DNA of 64,000 nt from positions 62,001 through 126,000 of the forward strand of contig PHAT01000004.1 in NCBI GenBank assembly GCA_002840435.1, given 5' to 3'. The notes under the pieces were generated by a model. That model saw nothing but the letters and a program-made list of their open reading frames with translations. It was not told where the DNA came from and did not search any database. The translations under genes were made by a program, and so were the position numbers. Shown here piece after piece: positions 44,035 through 53,147 of the stretch. How positions within the stretch are numbered: position 1 is the stretch's first letter; every line of letters starts with the position of its first letter. This stretch comes from Deltaproteobacteria bacterium HGW-Deltaproteobacteria-6 (lineage in GTDB: Bacteria > Desulfobacterota > Syntrophia > Syntrophales > Smithellaceae).

Positions 44035-44423
44035 GCGGCAGAAGCAAAAATAAGATAACGCCCGCTAGTCCCTGACTCGATATCACCCGATCAAGAAACC
44101 CGAAAAGTTCGAGAACTTCCTTAACCGGATCCACCGCCGCTTTCGGAATAATGCCGGTGACGGCAGCCGGAAGCAGGCCCTGCCGCCGCTGACAACGTTC
44201 ATTTCCTATCAGGCTCATGAGATGCCCCTCCGGGAAAAAAGTGTGGAATTTAACCCGATATTTTGTTACACGCGTTCATCGGGGGTCGCCTGCTTTTCGG
44301 AGACATTCGCTTATTCCAATGACACTTTTACCCGAATCCGTGCACCCTTTTCAGCTGCTGAAATCATTTTTGAATCGATTGCAAAAAGCAATGTCTGACG
44401 CAATAAATTTTTAAGAGGTTGAG
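44035..44423. other. Gene-poor spacer
   Basis: 389 bp with no supported gene. A minus-strand frame near 43988-44218 codes for a short hydrophobic sequence but overlaps the preceding gene and has no ribosome site. No promoter or RNA could be supported. Confidence 0.4.
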
Positions 44424-45965
44424 ATGAAGATATTCAAAAAAGTAATGCTTCTTTCCATGGCCATGGTCTTGTGTTTACCGGCTATGGTCATGGCGGCCCA
44501 ACAAGAACAACGGCATGATGTGCTTGTGGTCGGGGCGGGCATCGCCGGGCTTTCAGCAGCCTGGGAGTTATCGCAAAAAAACTTCGACGTTGCCGTAATT
44601 GAGATGTCACCCACCTATGGCGGGACCGGACTGATGAGCGAAGGCGCCCTCTGTATTGTCGGCACGCCCGAGCAGGAACAGGGCGGCGAACCGGACAACC
44701 CCCGCGTGGCCTACGCGGATTTCATGAAGGCCGGACATGATGAGCAGGGCCCCGGTCCCGATGCCGCCTGGGTCACCTATTACGTCAATGAATCCCGCCG
44801 TGAAATTTACGACTGGCTGACCGGATTCGGCGTCCGTTTTGAAAAGAAGGTCATCCTGATGCCCGACAATACCGTGCCGCGCTGGCACAAGGTTGCCGGC
44901 AAAGGCCGGGGTCTTCTTGCCCCGATCTACCGGGAGTGCGGCAAAAAAGGCAATGTAAAATTTTATTACCGGTTCAAGGCGATTGCCCTGCTCAGGGACG
45001 GCAACGGCCGCATCGGGGGCGTTCGCACGCAAAGGCTTAAAGACGGCGTACAGACCGATTTCATGGCGCCGGTCGTAATCCTGGCCACGGGGGGATTCCA
45101 GAGCAACCTGGACATGGTCCGCAAGAACTGGCCGAAGGATCTGTCGTTTCCCGATCAGATCCTGATCGGAGGAGGCCAGAATGCCGATGGTTCGGGCCAC
45201 GAAATGGCACAGGCCGCCGGCGCCCGCCTGACAAACATGCACTATCAGTTGAATTACCCGACCGGTTTGAAACGTCCATCCGACCCGTCCGGCAATCGCG
45301 GTTTGAATGCCTACTGCGATATGTCCATCTGGGTCAATAAAACGGGCAAACGGTTTATGAAAGAATCCCGCGACACCCGGAAAACTTTTCCCGAAGTTGT
45401 GAGGCAGCCCGGCGGCTCGTACTGGGCAATTTTTGACAGTGCGGCACGCAAGGATTTCCACGTTTCCGGCTGGACGCGTGAAGCCATAGAAAGCCAGTTG
45501 TTCAACAACCCGCAGAGCCTTGATTTCGTAAAGCAGGCGGCAACAATCCGTGAGTTGGCCCAGGCTGCGGGACTTCCTCCCGAGACCCTGGAGGAGACCG
45601 TGCGCCATTGGAACGAGATGGTGACGGCAGGCCGCGATATGGATTTCGGACGCATCGGCACTTCACGATCAACTTGGGCGCATCCTCCCCGGATCGAAAA
45701 GCCGCCGTTTTACGCCCTGCACTTCATGCCGCTGACCCGCAAGAGTATGGGCGGCGTCGCCATTGATCAGTCCTGCCGTGTCATCAATGTCTCGGGTCAG
45801 ACCATCCCCGGATTGTACGCCGCGGGTGAATTGACGGGCCTTGCCGGCGTCAACGGGAAGTGCACACTGGAAGGAACTTTCCTGGGGGCCTCCATCCTGA
45901 CCGGCCGCGTTGCGGGACGCGCGGCGGCGGCGGAACTGGCGAAGCGAAAGGAAACACCGCATTGA
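44424..45965 (+). CDS. Exported FAD-dependent reductase (fumarate reductase/flavocytochrome-c flavoprotein family)
   Basis: A 513-residue flavoprotein with a Sec-type signal peptide cleaved near MAAQQ. The FAD motif VLVVGAGIAGLSAAWEL follows, then GGTGLMSEGALC and a C-terminal IPGLYAAGELTGLAGVNGKCTLEGTFLGASI, matching the FAD_binding_2 family. The mid-domain KTFPEVV and HPPRIEKPPFYALHFMP regions hold the substrate loop. No heme domain is attached, so electrons must come from a separate periplasmic carrier. Likely substrates are alkenoic acids or ketosteroid-like compounds; this cannot be resolved. Confidence 0.85.
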   Translation: MKIFKKVMLLSMAMVLCLPAMVMAAQQEQRHDVLVVGAGIAGLSAAWELSQKNFDVAVIEMSPTYGGTGLMSEGALCIVGTPEQEQGGEPDNPRVAYADFMKAGHDEQGPGPDAAWVTYYVNESRREIYDWLTGFGVRFEKKVILMPDNTVPRWHKVAGKGRGLLAPIYRECGKKGNVKFYYRFKAIALLRDGNGRIGGVRTQRLKDGVQTDFMAPVVILATGGFQSNLDMVRKNWPKDLSFPDQILIGGGQNADGSGHEMAQAAGARLTNMHYQLNYPTGLKRPSDPSGNRGLNAYCDMSIWVNKTGKRFMKESRDTRKTFPEVVRQPGGSYWAIFDSAARKDFHVSGWTREAIESQLFNNPQSLDFVKQAATIRELAQAAGLPPETLEETVRHWNEMVTAGRDMDFGRIGTSRSTWAHPPRIEKPPFYALHFMPLTRKSMGGVAIDQSCRVINVSGQTIPGLYAAGELTGLAGVNGKCTLEGTFLGASILTGRVAGRAAAAELAKRKETPH

Positions 45966-46063
45966 TACCCGGATCATCCGGCAATCGGTCGTGAGAAGCT
46001 GAATTGTGAGGCGCGGTGCGACTGATGCCAAAGGGCGCCCCTGCTTCCCTTCACGCTTGTTTT

Positions 46064-46726
46064 TCAGCGGAGCTCGTCGAGTTCGGGACCGGAGGCATCC
46101 CCTTTTTGATTATAGCCTCGCTGCTCCCAGTAGCCGCGGAAATCCGCCTGGTCGGAAAACTCAATCCGTTCTATCCAGCGCGCCCACTTGTAACCCCATT
46201 TGTCCTCGGCCACCAGAATAAAAGGAAACCCGAGCCTGGCCGGAAGGGTCATGCCGTTTGCCGAATCGGCCAGCAGCATGTTTTTGCCGGTCACGGCGTC
46301 TTGCGCCAGTGACGTGGTGTAGCCGTCCACGCCGTGAAATATCACGGTATTCACTTTGGAATCCACGCCGGCCCGCCTGATGAATTCACTGACGGGAATG
46401 CCTTCCCACAAAACCGTGACCTGCCATCCTTCAACGCAATGGGTCGTGACAACTTTCTTTTGATGCGGAAAACTTTGCAGTTCCTGATAGCTGTAGGACA
46501 ATGGTTTTTTGACCAGCCCATCGATGCGCAGCCGGTATTTCTTCAGGTCGACTTTTTGAACGCCGTCAATGGAATTTTCACGAAAATCTTCTACCGATCC
46601 CAGCGCCCGGCCCTGATAGCTTTTCAGTTCGCCGGTGTCCCGGCGCTCTTCGGAAGCATTGGCCGCCCCCGGCAAAATAAACAAAACCAGCAAGAAAGAA
46701 AGCTTAAAATAAAGATGCTTTAACAT
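46064..46726 (-). CDS. Exported molybdopterin-dependent oxidoreductase (sulfite-oxidase fold)
   Basis: A 220-residue protein with a signal peptide cleaved near ANASEE. The core fold shows YRLRIDGLVKKPLSYSYQEL, the Mo-ligand Cys in VTTHCVEGWQV, VIFHGVDGYTTSL and GFPFILVAEDKWGYKWARWI, as in small MsrP/YedY-like and YuiH-like proteins. The signal is a Sec-type, without a twin-arginine motif, although cofactor-loaded Mo enzymes normally use Tat. This is odd and could mean periplasmic assembly or misidentified export. No YedZ-type heme partner is near. Confidence 0.83.
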   Translation of the reverse strand: MLKHLYFKLSFLLVLFILPGAANASEERRDTGELKSYQGRALGSVEDFRENSIDGVQKVDLKKYRLRIDGLVKKPLSYSYQELQSFPHQKKVVTTHCVEGWQVTVLWEGIPVSEFIRRAGVDSKVNTVIFHGVDGYTTSLAQDAVTGKNMLLADSANGMTLPARLGFPFILVAEDKWGYKWARWIERIEFSDQADFRGYWEQRGYNQKGDASGPELDELR

Positions 46727-46778
46727 TTTTTGCCTCCTTCAATGATCACGGTTAAAGACGCAGCAGGGTTCATATCGA

Positions 46779-47630
46779 TTAAGCCTCACGGGCTTTTTTA
46801 CCTGCATGGCCATTGTTCCCGCTGCCTTCGGCAACGCAGTTATTTTGTCCCAGACGCAAAACAGGATCCTGACGGTAATATTCTTTGAGCACCCGGTAAA
46901 GATCAGGCGAGCGCTTCGTCATTAAGAGGGGCTGGTCGAAAAACTGCTCGGTGGCCACGGCGAAAAATTCAGCTTCATTGGTCGCCCCGTAGGCATCGAG
47001 AAACGATTTTTTGCCGTGTTCGGCATCATGCTTGAGACGAAGATATTCCCTTTCGCATGTCTGCACCCAATCGCGGTATTCAGCCCGGTCTTTGAGCGGC
47101 GGCGTGCCGTCCGCCGCGCCGTCGAGCATATCCAGCTTGTGAGCAAATTCGTGATAGATCACATTATGCCCCGACTCGGGATGGCGGCCGCCCTGCAATG
47201 CGGCATCCCAGATAATGATGACCGGGCCCTGCGCAAAGGCCTGCCCGAGAATCGGATGGCTCAGTTCCACCGGCGCCGACGCGGTTTCAAAAAAGCCCAG
47301 TTTGCGTTCGGGCGGAACCACCGTGGAGGGATAAACGATGATGGTTTCAACATTCCGGTAAAAATTATGGGGCAGTCCGAGCAGCAGCAGACAGGCCTGC
47401 GCGGAGATGGTCACGCGGATTTCATCAGTCAGTTCAAGGCCGCCCGCGCCCTCCCAGTCTTTTTCAGCGATAAATACCTGGATCAGCGCGCGCAGATGTG
47501 CGCGCTCGTCTTCCGACAGCATGCAGTAGTGGGCGACATTCCGCCGCACAATGTCTTCCCACAAGGCGGGAAATGGAACAACGGTGAGTTTCTTACGGCG
47601 ATGATCGGCAAACCACTCAAACAAATTCAA
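46779..47630 (-). CDS. mtfA: MtfA-type zinc peptidase
   Basis: A ~283-residue M90-family metallopeptidase. The zinc motif HEFAHKLDMLDG (HExxH) is preceded by the conserved NVIYHE and PILGQAFAQGPVIIIWDAAL, and FFAVATEQFFDQP provides the downstream Glu ligand region. In E. coli MtfA inactivates the Mlc repressor and has aminopeptidase activity. The start is TTG: either 47630 or 47624 fits, the second being better spaced (7 bases) from AAGGGGA and giving the MFEWF start usual for the family. Confidence 0.88.
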   Translation of the reverse strand: MNLFEWFADHRRKKLTVVPFPALWEDIVRRNVAHYCMLSEDERAHLRALIQVFIAEKDWEGAGGLELTDEIRVTISAQACLLLLGLPHNFYRNVETIIVYPSTVVPPERKLGFFETASAPVELSHPILGQAFAQGPVIIIWDAALQGGRHPESGHNVIYHEFAHKLDMLDGAADGTPPLKDRAEYRDWVQTCEREYLRLKHDAEHGKKSFLDAYGATNEAEFFAVATEQFFDQPLLMTKRSPDLYRVLKEYYRQDPVLRLGQNNCVAEGSGNNGHAGKKAREA

Positions 47631-47820
47631 TCCCCTTTTTTGAAGTGTGGCTTATAATTATGCCGTCCGGAGAATTCTGTCCAGCAAAAGTTGACGGGCG
47701 GCGACGCTGATGATCCCAGGATCGATATATCCGCAAACTTTTGTACATTATCCTTTTTACCGGCGCCTGTCTTATGATATAGATAATCTTTACCGCTCAT
47801 GGAAGGAAGAGCCCCCTGCA

Positions 47821-49536
47821 ATGGAATCACTCAAGCTCGGCGGGAAGCCGATAAAAAAAACGATTGAAAGCACGCCGGAATACATGCGGAAGCTCTTCAT
47901 CATGCCCGACTCGTCGGACAGGTTTGTGGAGTTCGGCGTTCATCTGATCGACCTGATTCACGATTTTTTTAAAGAGAAGGGCGGCATCCATTCTTCCATC
48001 TCCATGGAAGATCTGGCAAAAATTTTCAACAACACCGAGATGCCCGACCAGCCTCATCTCATCCTGGATGTCTTAGACGAGATCAAACACAATGTTGTCA
48101 AACATTCGGTAAAAGTAGCCAACCCCTATTATATCGGCCACATGACCAGCGCCGTTCCCTACTTCATGATCCTGCTGGAAATGATTGCCGTAAGCCTCAA
48201 CCAGAACCAGGTGAAGATTGAGAGCGCCAAGGCCTCATCCTTTTTAGAAAGGGAGTTTTTGTGCTGGATTCACCGGCTGATCTATGACGGCACGCCTGAC
48301 TTTTATCAGAAGAACATCCAGAACCATAAAATTGCCCTGGGCAATATCACCTCGGACGGGACAGTCGCCAATCTGACGGCCCTGACGCTGGCCATGGCCA
48401 AGGCGTTTCCACCCGATCACCGGGGCTTTAAGGGAATCCGCGCTGAAGGGCTGGCCAGAGCGCTTGATCACTATGGATACAGGCAGGCCATCTTCATCGT
48501 TTCTACGCGCGGGCATTACTCCATCAGCAAGGCAGGCGCCATCCTCGGCATCGGCGATCAGGGGGTCATCCGTATTCCCGTCCAGCCTTGCATCAATAAA
48601 ATTGATATCCATAAACTTCAATCCATTGTGCGAAAGATCAGAAAAGAAGACCAGCTGGCCGGAAAGCCGACAAAATTTGTCGCCGTCATCGGCATTGCCG
48701 GAACGACAGAGACAGGCAACATTGACGACCTGGATGCTCTGGCTGCAATCTCGCAAGAGTTGGGCGCCCACTTTCACGTGGACGCGGCATGGGGCGGCGG
48801 AGCGCTGCTGATGGATGGCGCACGGGAAATGATGCGGGGCATCGAGAAGGCCGACTCCGTGACCATGGACGGCCATAAGCTCCTTTTCGTCCCCAACAGC
48901 CTGGGAATCTGCGTATTCAGGAATGTGGACGATTCCCGATACCTCTACCACACATCCAACTACATCATCCGCAAAGGTTCCGTGGATCAGGGCAGATTTA
49001 CCATTGAAGGCTCACGGCCATTTGCCTGCCTCAAACCCTGGGCATCCATCAAGATCTTCGGCAAAACCGGCTACAAGCTCCTGTTTGATCATGCGCGTGA
49101 TCTGCAAAATACCTTCGTCAAATTCATCGAACGGGACCCGCTTTTCGAACTGATGAATGTGCCTGAGCTCTTTATCATCAATTACCGGTTCATCCCCGGG
49201 GAACTGAGATCCGAACTGGACAAGCTGATGAAGCATCCCCAAAAGAATTCGGCGCGCATCACCGCCATCAACGCGCTGATCAACAACCTCAACATTGAAC
49301 TGCACAAGACCATCCGCGATCACGACATGTCTTTCGTATCCCGCACCCAGATTGAATCCACCCAATACGCCCCCAGAAAGACCGTCGTGCTCCGGGCCAT
49401 CACCATCAACCCCAACACGGAACGGGGCATGCTGAGAAAGATTCTGGGCGAGCACAGAAGCATGGGCGTCAAACTATGGCGCGACATGAAAAAGGGTTGT
49501 CTTGACGCCAAAGGACGCCTCAAAACTCCGGACTGA
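47821..49536 (+). CDS. PLP-dependent group II decarboxylase, PanP-like
   Basis: A ~571-residue pyridoxal-phosphate enzyme. The cofactor region has ITSDGTVANLTAL, the His/Asp pair in HFHVDAAWGGGALLMD and the Schiff-base Lys in TMDGHKLLFVPNS. The length and the long N-terminal region (ESTPEYMRKLFIMPDSSDRF) fit the PanP family, which decarboxylates aspartate to beta-alanine for CoA synthesis; glutamate decarboxylase activity is the alternative. No panD-like gene is visible. The start is uncertain: ATG 47821 lies 13 bases after GGAAGGAA, while ATG 47710 would add 37 residues. Confidence 0.83.
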   Translation: MESLKLGGKPIKKTIESTPEYMRKLFIMPDSSDRFVEFGVHLIDLIHDFFKEKGGIHSSISMEDLAKIFNNTEMPDQPHLILDVLDEIKHNVVKHSVKVANPYYIGHMTSAVPYFMILLEMIAVSLNQNQVKIESAKASSFLEREFLCWIHRLIYDGTPDFYQKNIQNHKIALGNITSDGTVANLTALTLAMAKAFPPDHRGFKGIRAEGLARALDHYGYRQAIFIVSTRGHYSISKAGAILGIGDQGVIRIPVQPCINKIDIHKLQSIVRKIRKEDQLAGKPTKFVAVIGIAGTTETGNIDDLDALAAISQELGAHFHVDAAWGGGALLMDGAREMMRGIEKADSVTMDGHKLLFVPNSLGICVFRNVDDSRYLYHTSNYIIRKGSVDQGRFTIEGSRPFACLKPWASIKIFGKTGYKLLFDHARDLQNTFVKFIERDPLFELMNVPELFIINYRFIPGELRSELDKLMKHPQKNSARITAINALINNLNIELHKTIRDHDMSFVSRTQIESTQYAPRKTVVLRAITINPNTERGMLRKILGEHRSMGVKLWRDMKKGCLDAKGRLKTPD

Positions 49537-49635
49537 AAATTACTGTTTCAAGACCTGACCCTGTTCAACCCTGTCCATTACCCTACCCGATAAGGCCTTC
49601 AGCCGGTTTCAATAAAAATGAAAGGACACGCAACC

Positions 49636-50412
49636 ATGGCAAAGACAAGATTTGAAGTAGATGGAACGCTCGGTATTCTGACGTTGACCAATCCGCCCCT
49701 GAACCTGATCGACATGGAAGTTATCCAGGATATCGAAAAGATACTGAATGACATTCCCCAATTAAACCTGCGGGCGCTGATGTTTCGCGCGGAGGGCGAT
49801 ATGTTTTCCGCGGGGGTTCAGGTTGACGATATGTTTAGAGGCCGATCGAAACCGGAAGCGCTGGACATGTTGAAGCGGTTCAACCGGACCCTTTACCGGT
49901 TTGAAAGACTGCCGCTCCCCAGCCTTGCGGTTGTTCAGGGCGATTGCCTGACGGCGGGACTGGAGATGGTGCTCGCCTGCGACATGGCGTGGGCGGCCGA
50001 CTCGGTAAATTTCGGCCAGGTCGAGGCGGTGATCGGAACGACACCCATGGGCGGGGGGACACCCCGGCTGACGCAGAGAGCCGGAGCGGCCAGGGCGGCT
50101 GAAATCATCATGGGGGCGGGTTTCTATAACGCGGCCACCTTTGAAAAGTGGAACATCATCAATCGCGTTGTGCCCAAACTGGAACTTATGGAAAAATCAC
50201 TGAAGTATGCAAAAAAACTTTCCCAGGGGCCAACGCTTGCCCATGCCGCAACCAAGCTCATGATCCGCGAAACCCTGGATAACGGCGTTGCCGCAGCCGA
50301 CAAGCGCCTTCCGGAGATCGCCTCGCCGCTGTTTGAAAGCGAAGACATGAAAAACGGCATCGAAGTGCTGATGTCGCAGGGCCCCGGCAAAGCCGTATTT
50401 AACGGAAGATAA
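49636..50412 (+). CDS. Enoyl-CoA hydratase/isomerase family protein
   Basis: A 258-residue crotonase-fold enzyme. The two oxyanion-hole loops are MFSAGVQ and LTAGLEM, and both catalytic Glu residues of true hydratases are kept: Glu110 (in LTAGLEMVLACD) and Glu130 (in FGQVE). The usual GGA(G)GG turn reads TPMGGGTPRL. It should hydrate or isomerise an enoyl-CoA in the cytoplasm; the acyl chain is unknown. The ATG at 49636 follows AAAGGA by nine bases; the ATG at 49618 precedes that ribosome site. Confidence 0.9.
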   Translation: MAKTRFEVDGTLGILTLTNPPLNLIDMEVIQDIEKILNDIPQLNLRALMFRAEGDMFSAGVQVDDMFRGRSKPEALDMLKRFNRTLYRFERLPLPSLAVVQGDCLTAGLEMVLACDMAWAADSVNFGQVEAVIGTTPMGGGTPRLTQRAGAARAAEIIMGAGFYNAATFEKWNIINRVVPKLELMEKSLKYAKKLSQGPTLAHAATKLMIRETLDNGVAAADKRLPEIASPLFESEDMKNGIEVLMSQGPGKAVFNGR

Positions 50413-50418
50413 ACCATG

Positions 50419-50455
50419 GCCCCCAAAAAGGGGCGTCGTAAAATGCCCCCTTTTA
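50419..50455 (+). terminator. Intrinsic terminator after the enoyl-CoA hydratase gene
   Basis: ggggc (50430-50434) pairs with gcccc (50445-50449), followed by TTTTAT. An alternative hairpin gcccccaaaaaggggc starts at 50419. It lies 7 bp after the stop codon. Confidence 0.55.
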
Positions 50456-50545
50456 TATACGCAATGATCCCGGCCAAAAAGAAGGTTTACTTTCGGGGCC
50501 TTCAAGATTAACATTGCACGCATTGAAATCCGGAGGTGGCAAAAA

Positions 50546-51475
50546 ATGAAAGTCCTTAGAACACCAGACGAGCGTTTCAGAAACCTTCCCGCTTATCCTT
50601 TCGCGCCGCATTATGTGGAAGTTCCCGACGGTGAAGGCGGAGTGCTGAGAATCCATTACGTCGATGAGGGGCCGCAAGATGCCGATGTTGTCTTGCTTCT
50701 TCACGGGGAGCCCACGTGGTCCTTCCTCTATCGAAAGATGATTCCCGTCTTTGTAAAAGCCGGGCACCGGGTGATTGCCCCCGATCTGGCGGGTTTCGGC
50801 AAATCCGATAAACCGGCAAGCCGCCATGATTATTCGTTCCAGCGCCACGTCGATTGGATGTTGTCTCTGCTCGATACGCTCAAGTTGAACCGGATGACCC
50901 TTGTCTGCCAGGACTGGGGCGGGCTCATCGGGCTTCGCCTGGTGGCCGCAAGGCCCGATCTCTTCGACCGTGTAGTCGCCGCCAATACGGGACTGCCCAC
51001 CGGGGACGCCGCGATTTCGGATGCATTCCTCGCCTGGCAGAAATTTTCCAGGGAGTCACCGCAGTTTGACGTGGGCAACATTGTTAAAAGCTCCAACGTG
51101 GTTTTTGGAAAAGACAATAATCTGCCGATCCTTTCCGACGAAGTTGCCGCCGCCTACGACGCGCCGTTTCCCGATGATTCCTACAAGGAAGGCGCCCGCA
51201 TCTTCCCCTCGCTTGTGCCGACAACGCCGGATGATCCTGCCGCTGCGGCTAACCGCAAAGCCTGGGAAGTGCTTTCCGCCTTTAAGAAGCCATTCCTGAC
51301 GGCCTTCAGCGACGGTGATCCGATAACGCGCGGCGGTGATCTTCTTTTGCAAAAGCTGATTCCCGGCGCCAAAGGTCAACCCCACACAACCATCAGGGGA
51401 GCGGGGCATTTTCTTCAGGAAGATAAAGGAGAGGAATTTGCCAACGTCATTGCAGCTTTCATGTCTGACAAATAA
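50546..51475 (+). CDS. Haloalkane dehalogenase (alpha/beta hydrolase, DhlA/DhmA type)
   Basis: A 309-residue enzyme that hydrolyses halogen-carbon bonds. The halide-binding HGEPTW loop (Glu55, Trp58), the nucleophile Asp123 with Trp124 (CQDWGG), the acid region FSDGDPITRGGD and the catalytic His288 (GAGHFLQED) are all present, as in subfamily I dehalogenases. Length matches. The ATG follows CCGGAGGTGGC. It is a free-standing gene between two catabolic neighbours. The substrate is not predictable, and related epoxide hydrolases are excluded by the HGEPTW and QDW motifs. Confidence 0.9.
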   Translation: MKVLRTPDERFRNLPAYPFAPHYVEVPDGEGGVLRIHYVDEGPQDADVVLLLHGEPTWSFLYRKMIPVFVKAGHRVIAPDLAGFGKSDKPASRHDYSFQRHVDWMLSLLDTLKLNRMTLVCQDWGGLIGLRLVAARPDLFDRVVAANTGLPTGDAAISDAFLAWQKFSRESPQFDVGNIVKSSNVVFGKDNNLPILSDEVAAAYDAPFPDDSYKEGARIFPSLVPTTPDDPAAAANRKAWEVLSAFKKPFLTAFSDGDPITRGGDLLLQKLIPGAKGQPHTTIRGAGHFLQEDKGEEFANVIAAFMSDK

Positions 51476-51780
51476 CGGGTGACTCCGGTTGCATCAACAC
51501 TTCATGCCCATAATATTTCCCAGGTCCCGGACCCTGGCATAGCGGAGAATCTTTAAGATTCATCGCCTTCTATTGCTCTCAACTATTGGCCCGCTGATTG
51601 CCTCCGCCGCTGTGGAACATTCTTCGGCATTGGAGGCCTTTGCCTGGATGACCTTATCCGTTTTCCGCATCCCGGAAACTCCACATTGCACATTTTGCAG
51701 CGCCTCATGGTTCCATTAACCCGTTCAGGCCCGATTATTGCTAATAATTTCGTCTGTCATCAACCCGGAAGGAGGATAAT
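51476..51780. other. Gene-free spacer
   Basis: 305 bp with no recognisable gene. It contains a short palindrome, gaatctttaagattc, at about 51546-51560. No promoter could be assigned. Confidence 0.4.
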
Positions 51781-52293
51781 ATGGCAATCGATACAAACTA
51801 TACCATGGGAGGCTTCCCGGCAGGCAAGCAGGCATTGAATGTTAAAAACATCATTACAAACGAACCTTTTGCTTTGCATTTGGAAAAACAGATGGCCAGT
51901 GGCGGGAATTCGGCTGTCGACCGGGAGGCCGGGCCGGATGATCCGTTTACCGCAGATATGGCCATCATTAAAGAAAAGGGACTGGTTGCCTACATCATGG
52001 AGCTTCATGCCAGGAGACTCCGGGAAGAGGTCCTGGAATCCATGGGATTAACAGAAGAAGATCTGGGAAAAATGACCCCCGAGCAGCGAGCGGCCGTTGA
52101 AAAAACCATCGCAGAGGAAATTCAGAAACGCATGGCGGCGGAGTCTATCCTGCAAAAAGGCGATGACCGGATGGCCGTCATGTACAATTTGCCGGAAATG
52201 GCGGCAGGGATGGACTGGGTTTTCCTTCCAAAGACAAAAGGGGGGGAAAATGCCGCTCTTCAAGCGGCCGTTCAAAAGGATGAAACTAAATAA
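51781..52293 (+). CDS. Hypothetical soluble protein
   Basis: A 170-residue hydrophilic protein with GGAAGGAGGATAAT before the ATG, so expression is likely. There is no signal peptide or membrane segment. The middle (AYIMELHARRLREEVLESMG, MTPEQRAAVEKTIAEEIQKR) is strongly helical and charged. The N-terminal ~60 residues are Gly/Asn-rich, with NEPFALHLEKQMASGG. No family was recognised. It sits between the dehalogenase and a decayed dehalogenase fragment. Confidence 0.65.
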   Translation: MAIDTNYTMGGFPAGKQALNVKNIITNEPFALHLEKQMASGGNSAVDREAGPDDPFTADMAIIKEKGLVAYIMELHARRLREEVLESMGLTEEDLGKMTPEQRAAVEKTIAEEIQKRMAAESILQKGDDRMAVMYNLPEMAAGMDWVFLPKTKGGENAALQAAVQKDETK

Positions 52294-52371
52294 AATTTAC
52301 CCGGGATGGGAAAATTTTTCCTGGTTTACACGACCTGAGGATTTAAATATCCACCGGATCTCTTCTCTTCG

Positions 52372-52455
52372 GCAAATTCAAGGGGAGCGGGATATTTTCT
52401 TCAGGAAGCTAAAGACGAGGATTTTACCAAGGCCATCGTATTTTTCATGACTGAA
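52372..52455 (+). pseudogene. Remnant of a second haloalkane dehalogenase C-terminus
   Basis: Translation in the frame of 52381 gives RGAGYFLQEAKDEDFTKAIV then FFMTE. This aligns with RGAGHFLQEDKGEEFANVIA and AFMSD of the intact enzyme at 50546. The catalytic His is replaced by Tyr and no start or upstream body is present. The surrounding 296-bp gap (52294-52589) is otherwise empty. Confidence 0.72.
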
Positions 52456-52589
52456 ACGCGGGCATGCCTTTTTAATAATATACTTGCAAATATCCGTGAA
52501 TACCGCTTATGAACAAAGGGTATTTCGATTGCCGCAGACGATGATGTGACCGGGGCGGAAAAGACAACAGGACCAGTTGGAGAACGGAT

Positions 52590-53147
52590 ATGTTTAAGAA
52601 TATTATTATCGGCTTATTGATTTTAGTGGCCGGGTATGCGGCAGGACTGATCAGCCACCTGTATTACTATCCCAGGGAGGCTTTTGGAAAGCATTATGAG
52701 AACATCGTCCGCGAAGGCGGAGAAGCCCGCTGGGTTCACCGCCGCCAGCTAAACGATCACAACTTTACCGATTTCCCGCGCCCCAGCAACGACACGCTTT
52801 ATTCCTATTGCATGGTCGATTTGTCCAAAGGGCCTTATGTGATCGAGATGCCTCCCGTCGACCGCTACTGGTCCATTCAGTTTCTTCAGGATAATACGGA
52901 CACCTTTCACTATCTGGCATCCCGCCTTCAGGGTCTGAATAAACCCGCACGCGCGCTCTTGGTTCCCAAAGGATATGCCGGAGAGAGCCACGGTCTTGAC
53001 GTTGTCCAGGCGCCCACCGGACGGGTGTGGCTTTTCGGCCGGATTCTGATCGATGGACCGGCCGATATTCCCGCGGTCGTGCGCCTTCAGGATCAAATGA
53101 AATGCACCCCCTTGAATCAATACAAGCAGGAGGACAAGCGATCATGA
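52590..53147 (+). CDS. DUF1254-like membrane-anchored protein
   Basis: A 185-residue protein with an N-terminal hydrophobic anchor (MFKNIIIGLLILVAGYAAGLIS). The rest matches the DUF1254 family: RPSNDTLYSYCMVDLSKGPYVIEMP, DRYWSIQFLQDNTDTFHYL and GRVWLFGRILIDGPADIPAV. The function of the family is unknown. It overlaps the DUF1214 gene by 4 bp (ATGA), and in many bacteria the two domains occur in one protein, so the pair likely forms one exported complex. Confidence 0.8.
   Translation: MFKNIIIGLLILVAGYAAGLISHLYYYPREAFGKHYENIVREGGEARWVHRRQLNDHNFTDFPRPSNDTLYSYCMVDLSKGPYVIEMPPVDRYWSIQFLQDNTDTFHYLASRLQGLNKPARALLVPKGYAGESHGLDVVQAPTGRVWLFGRILIDGPADIPAVVRLQDQMKCTPLNQYKQEDKRS

Noticed and set aside
43988-44218. 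Minus-strand hydrophobic 76-codon frame
   Set aside because: It overlaps the AtpZ-like gene, lacks a ribosome site, and only vaguely recalls DUF1232-type sequences; not enough to call a gene.
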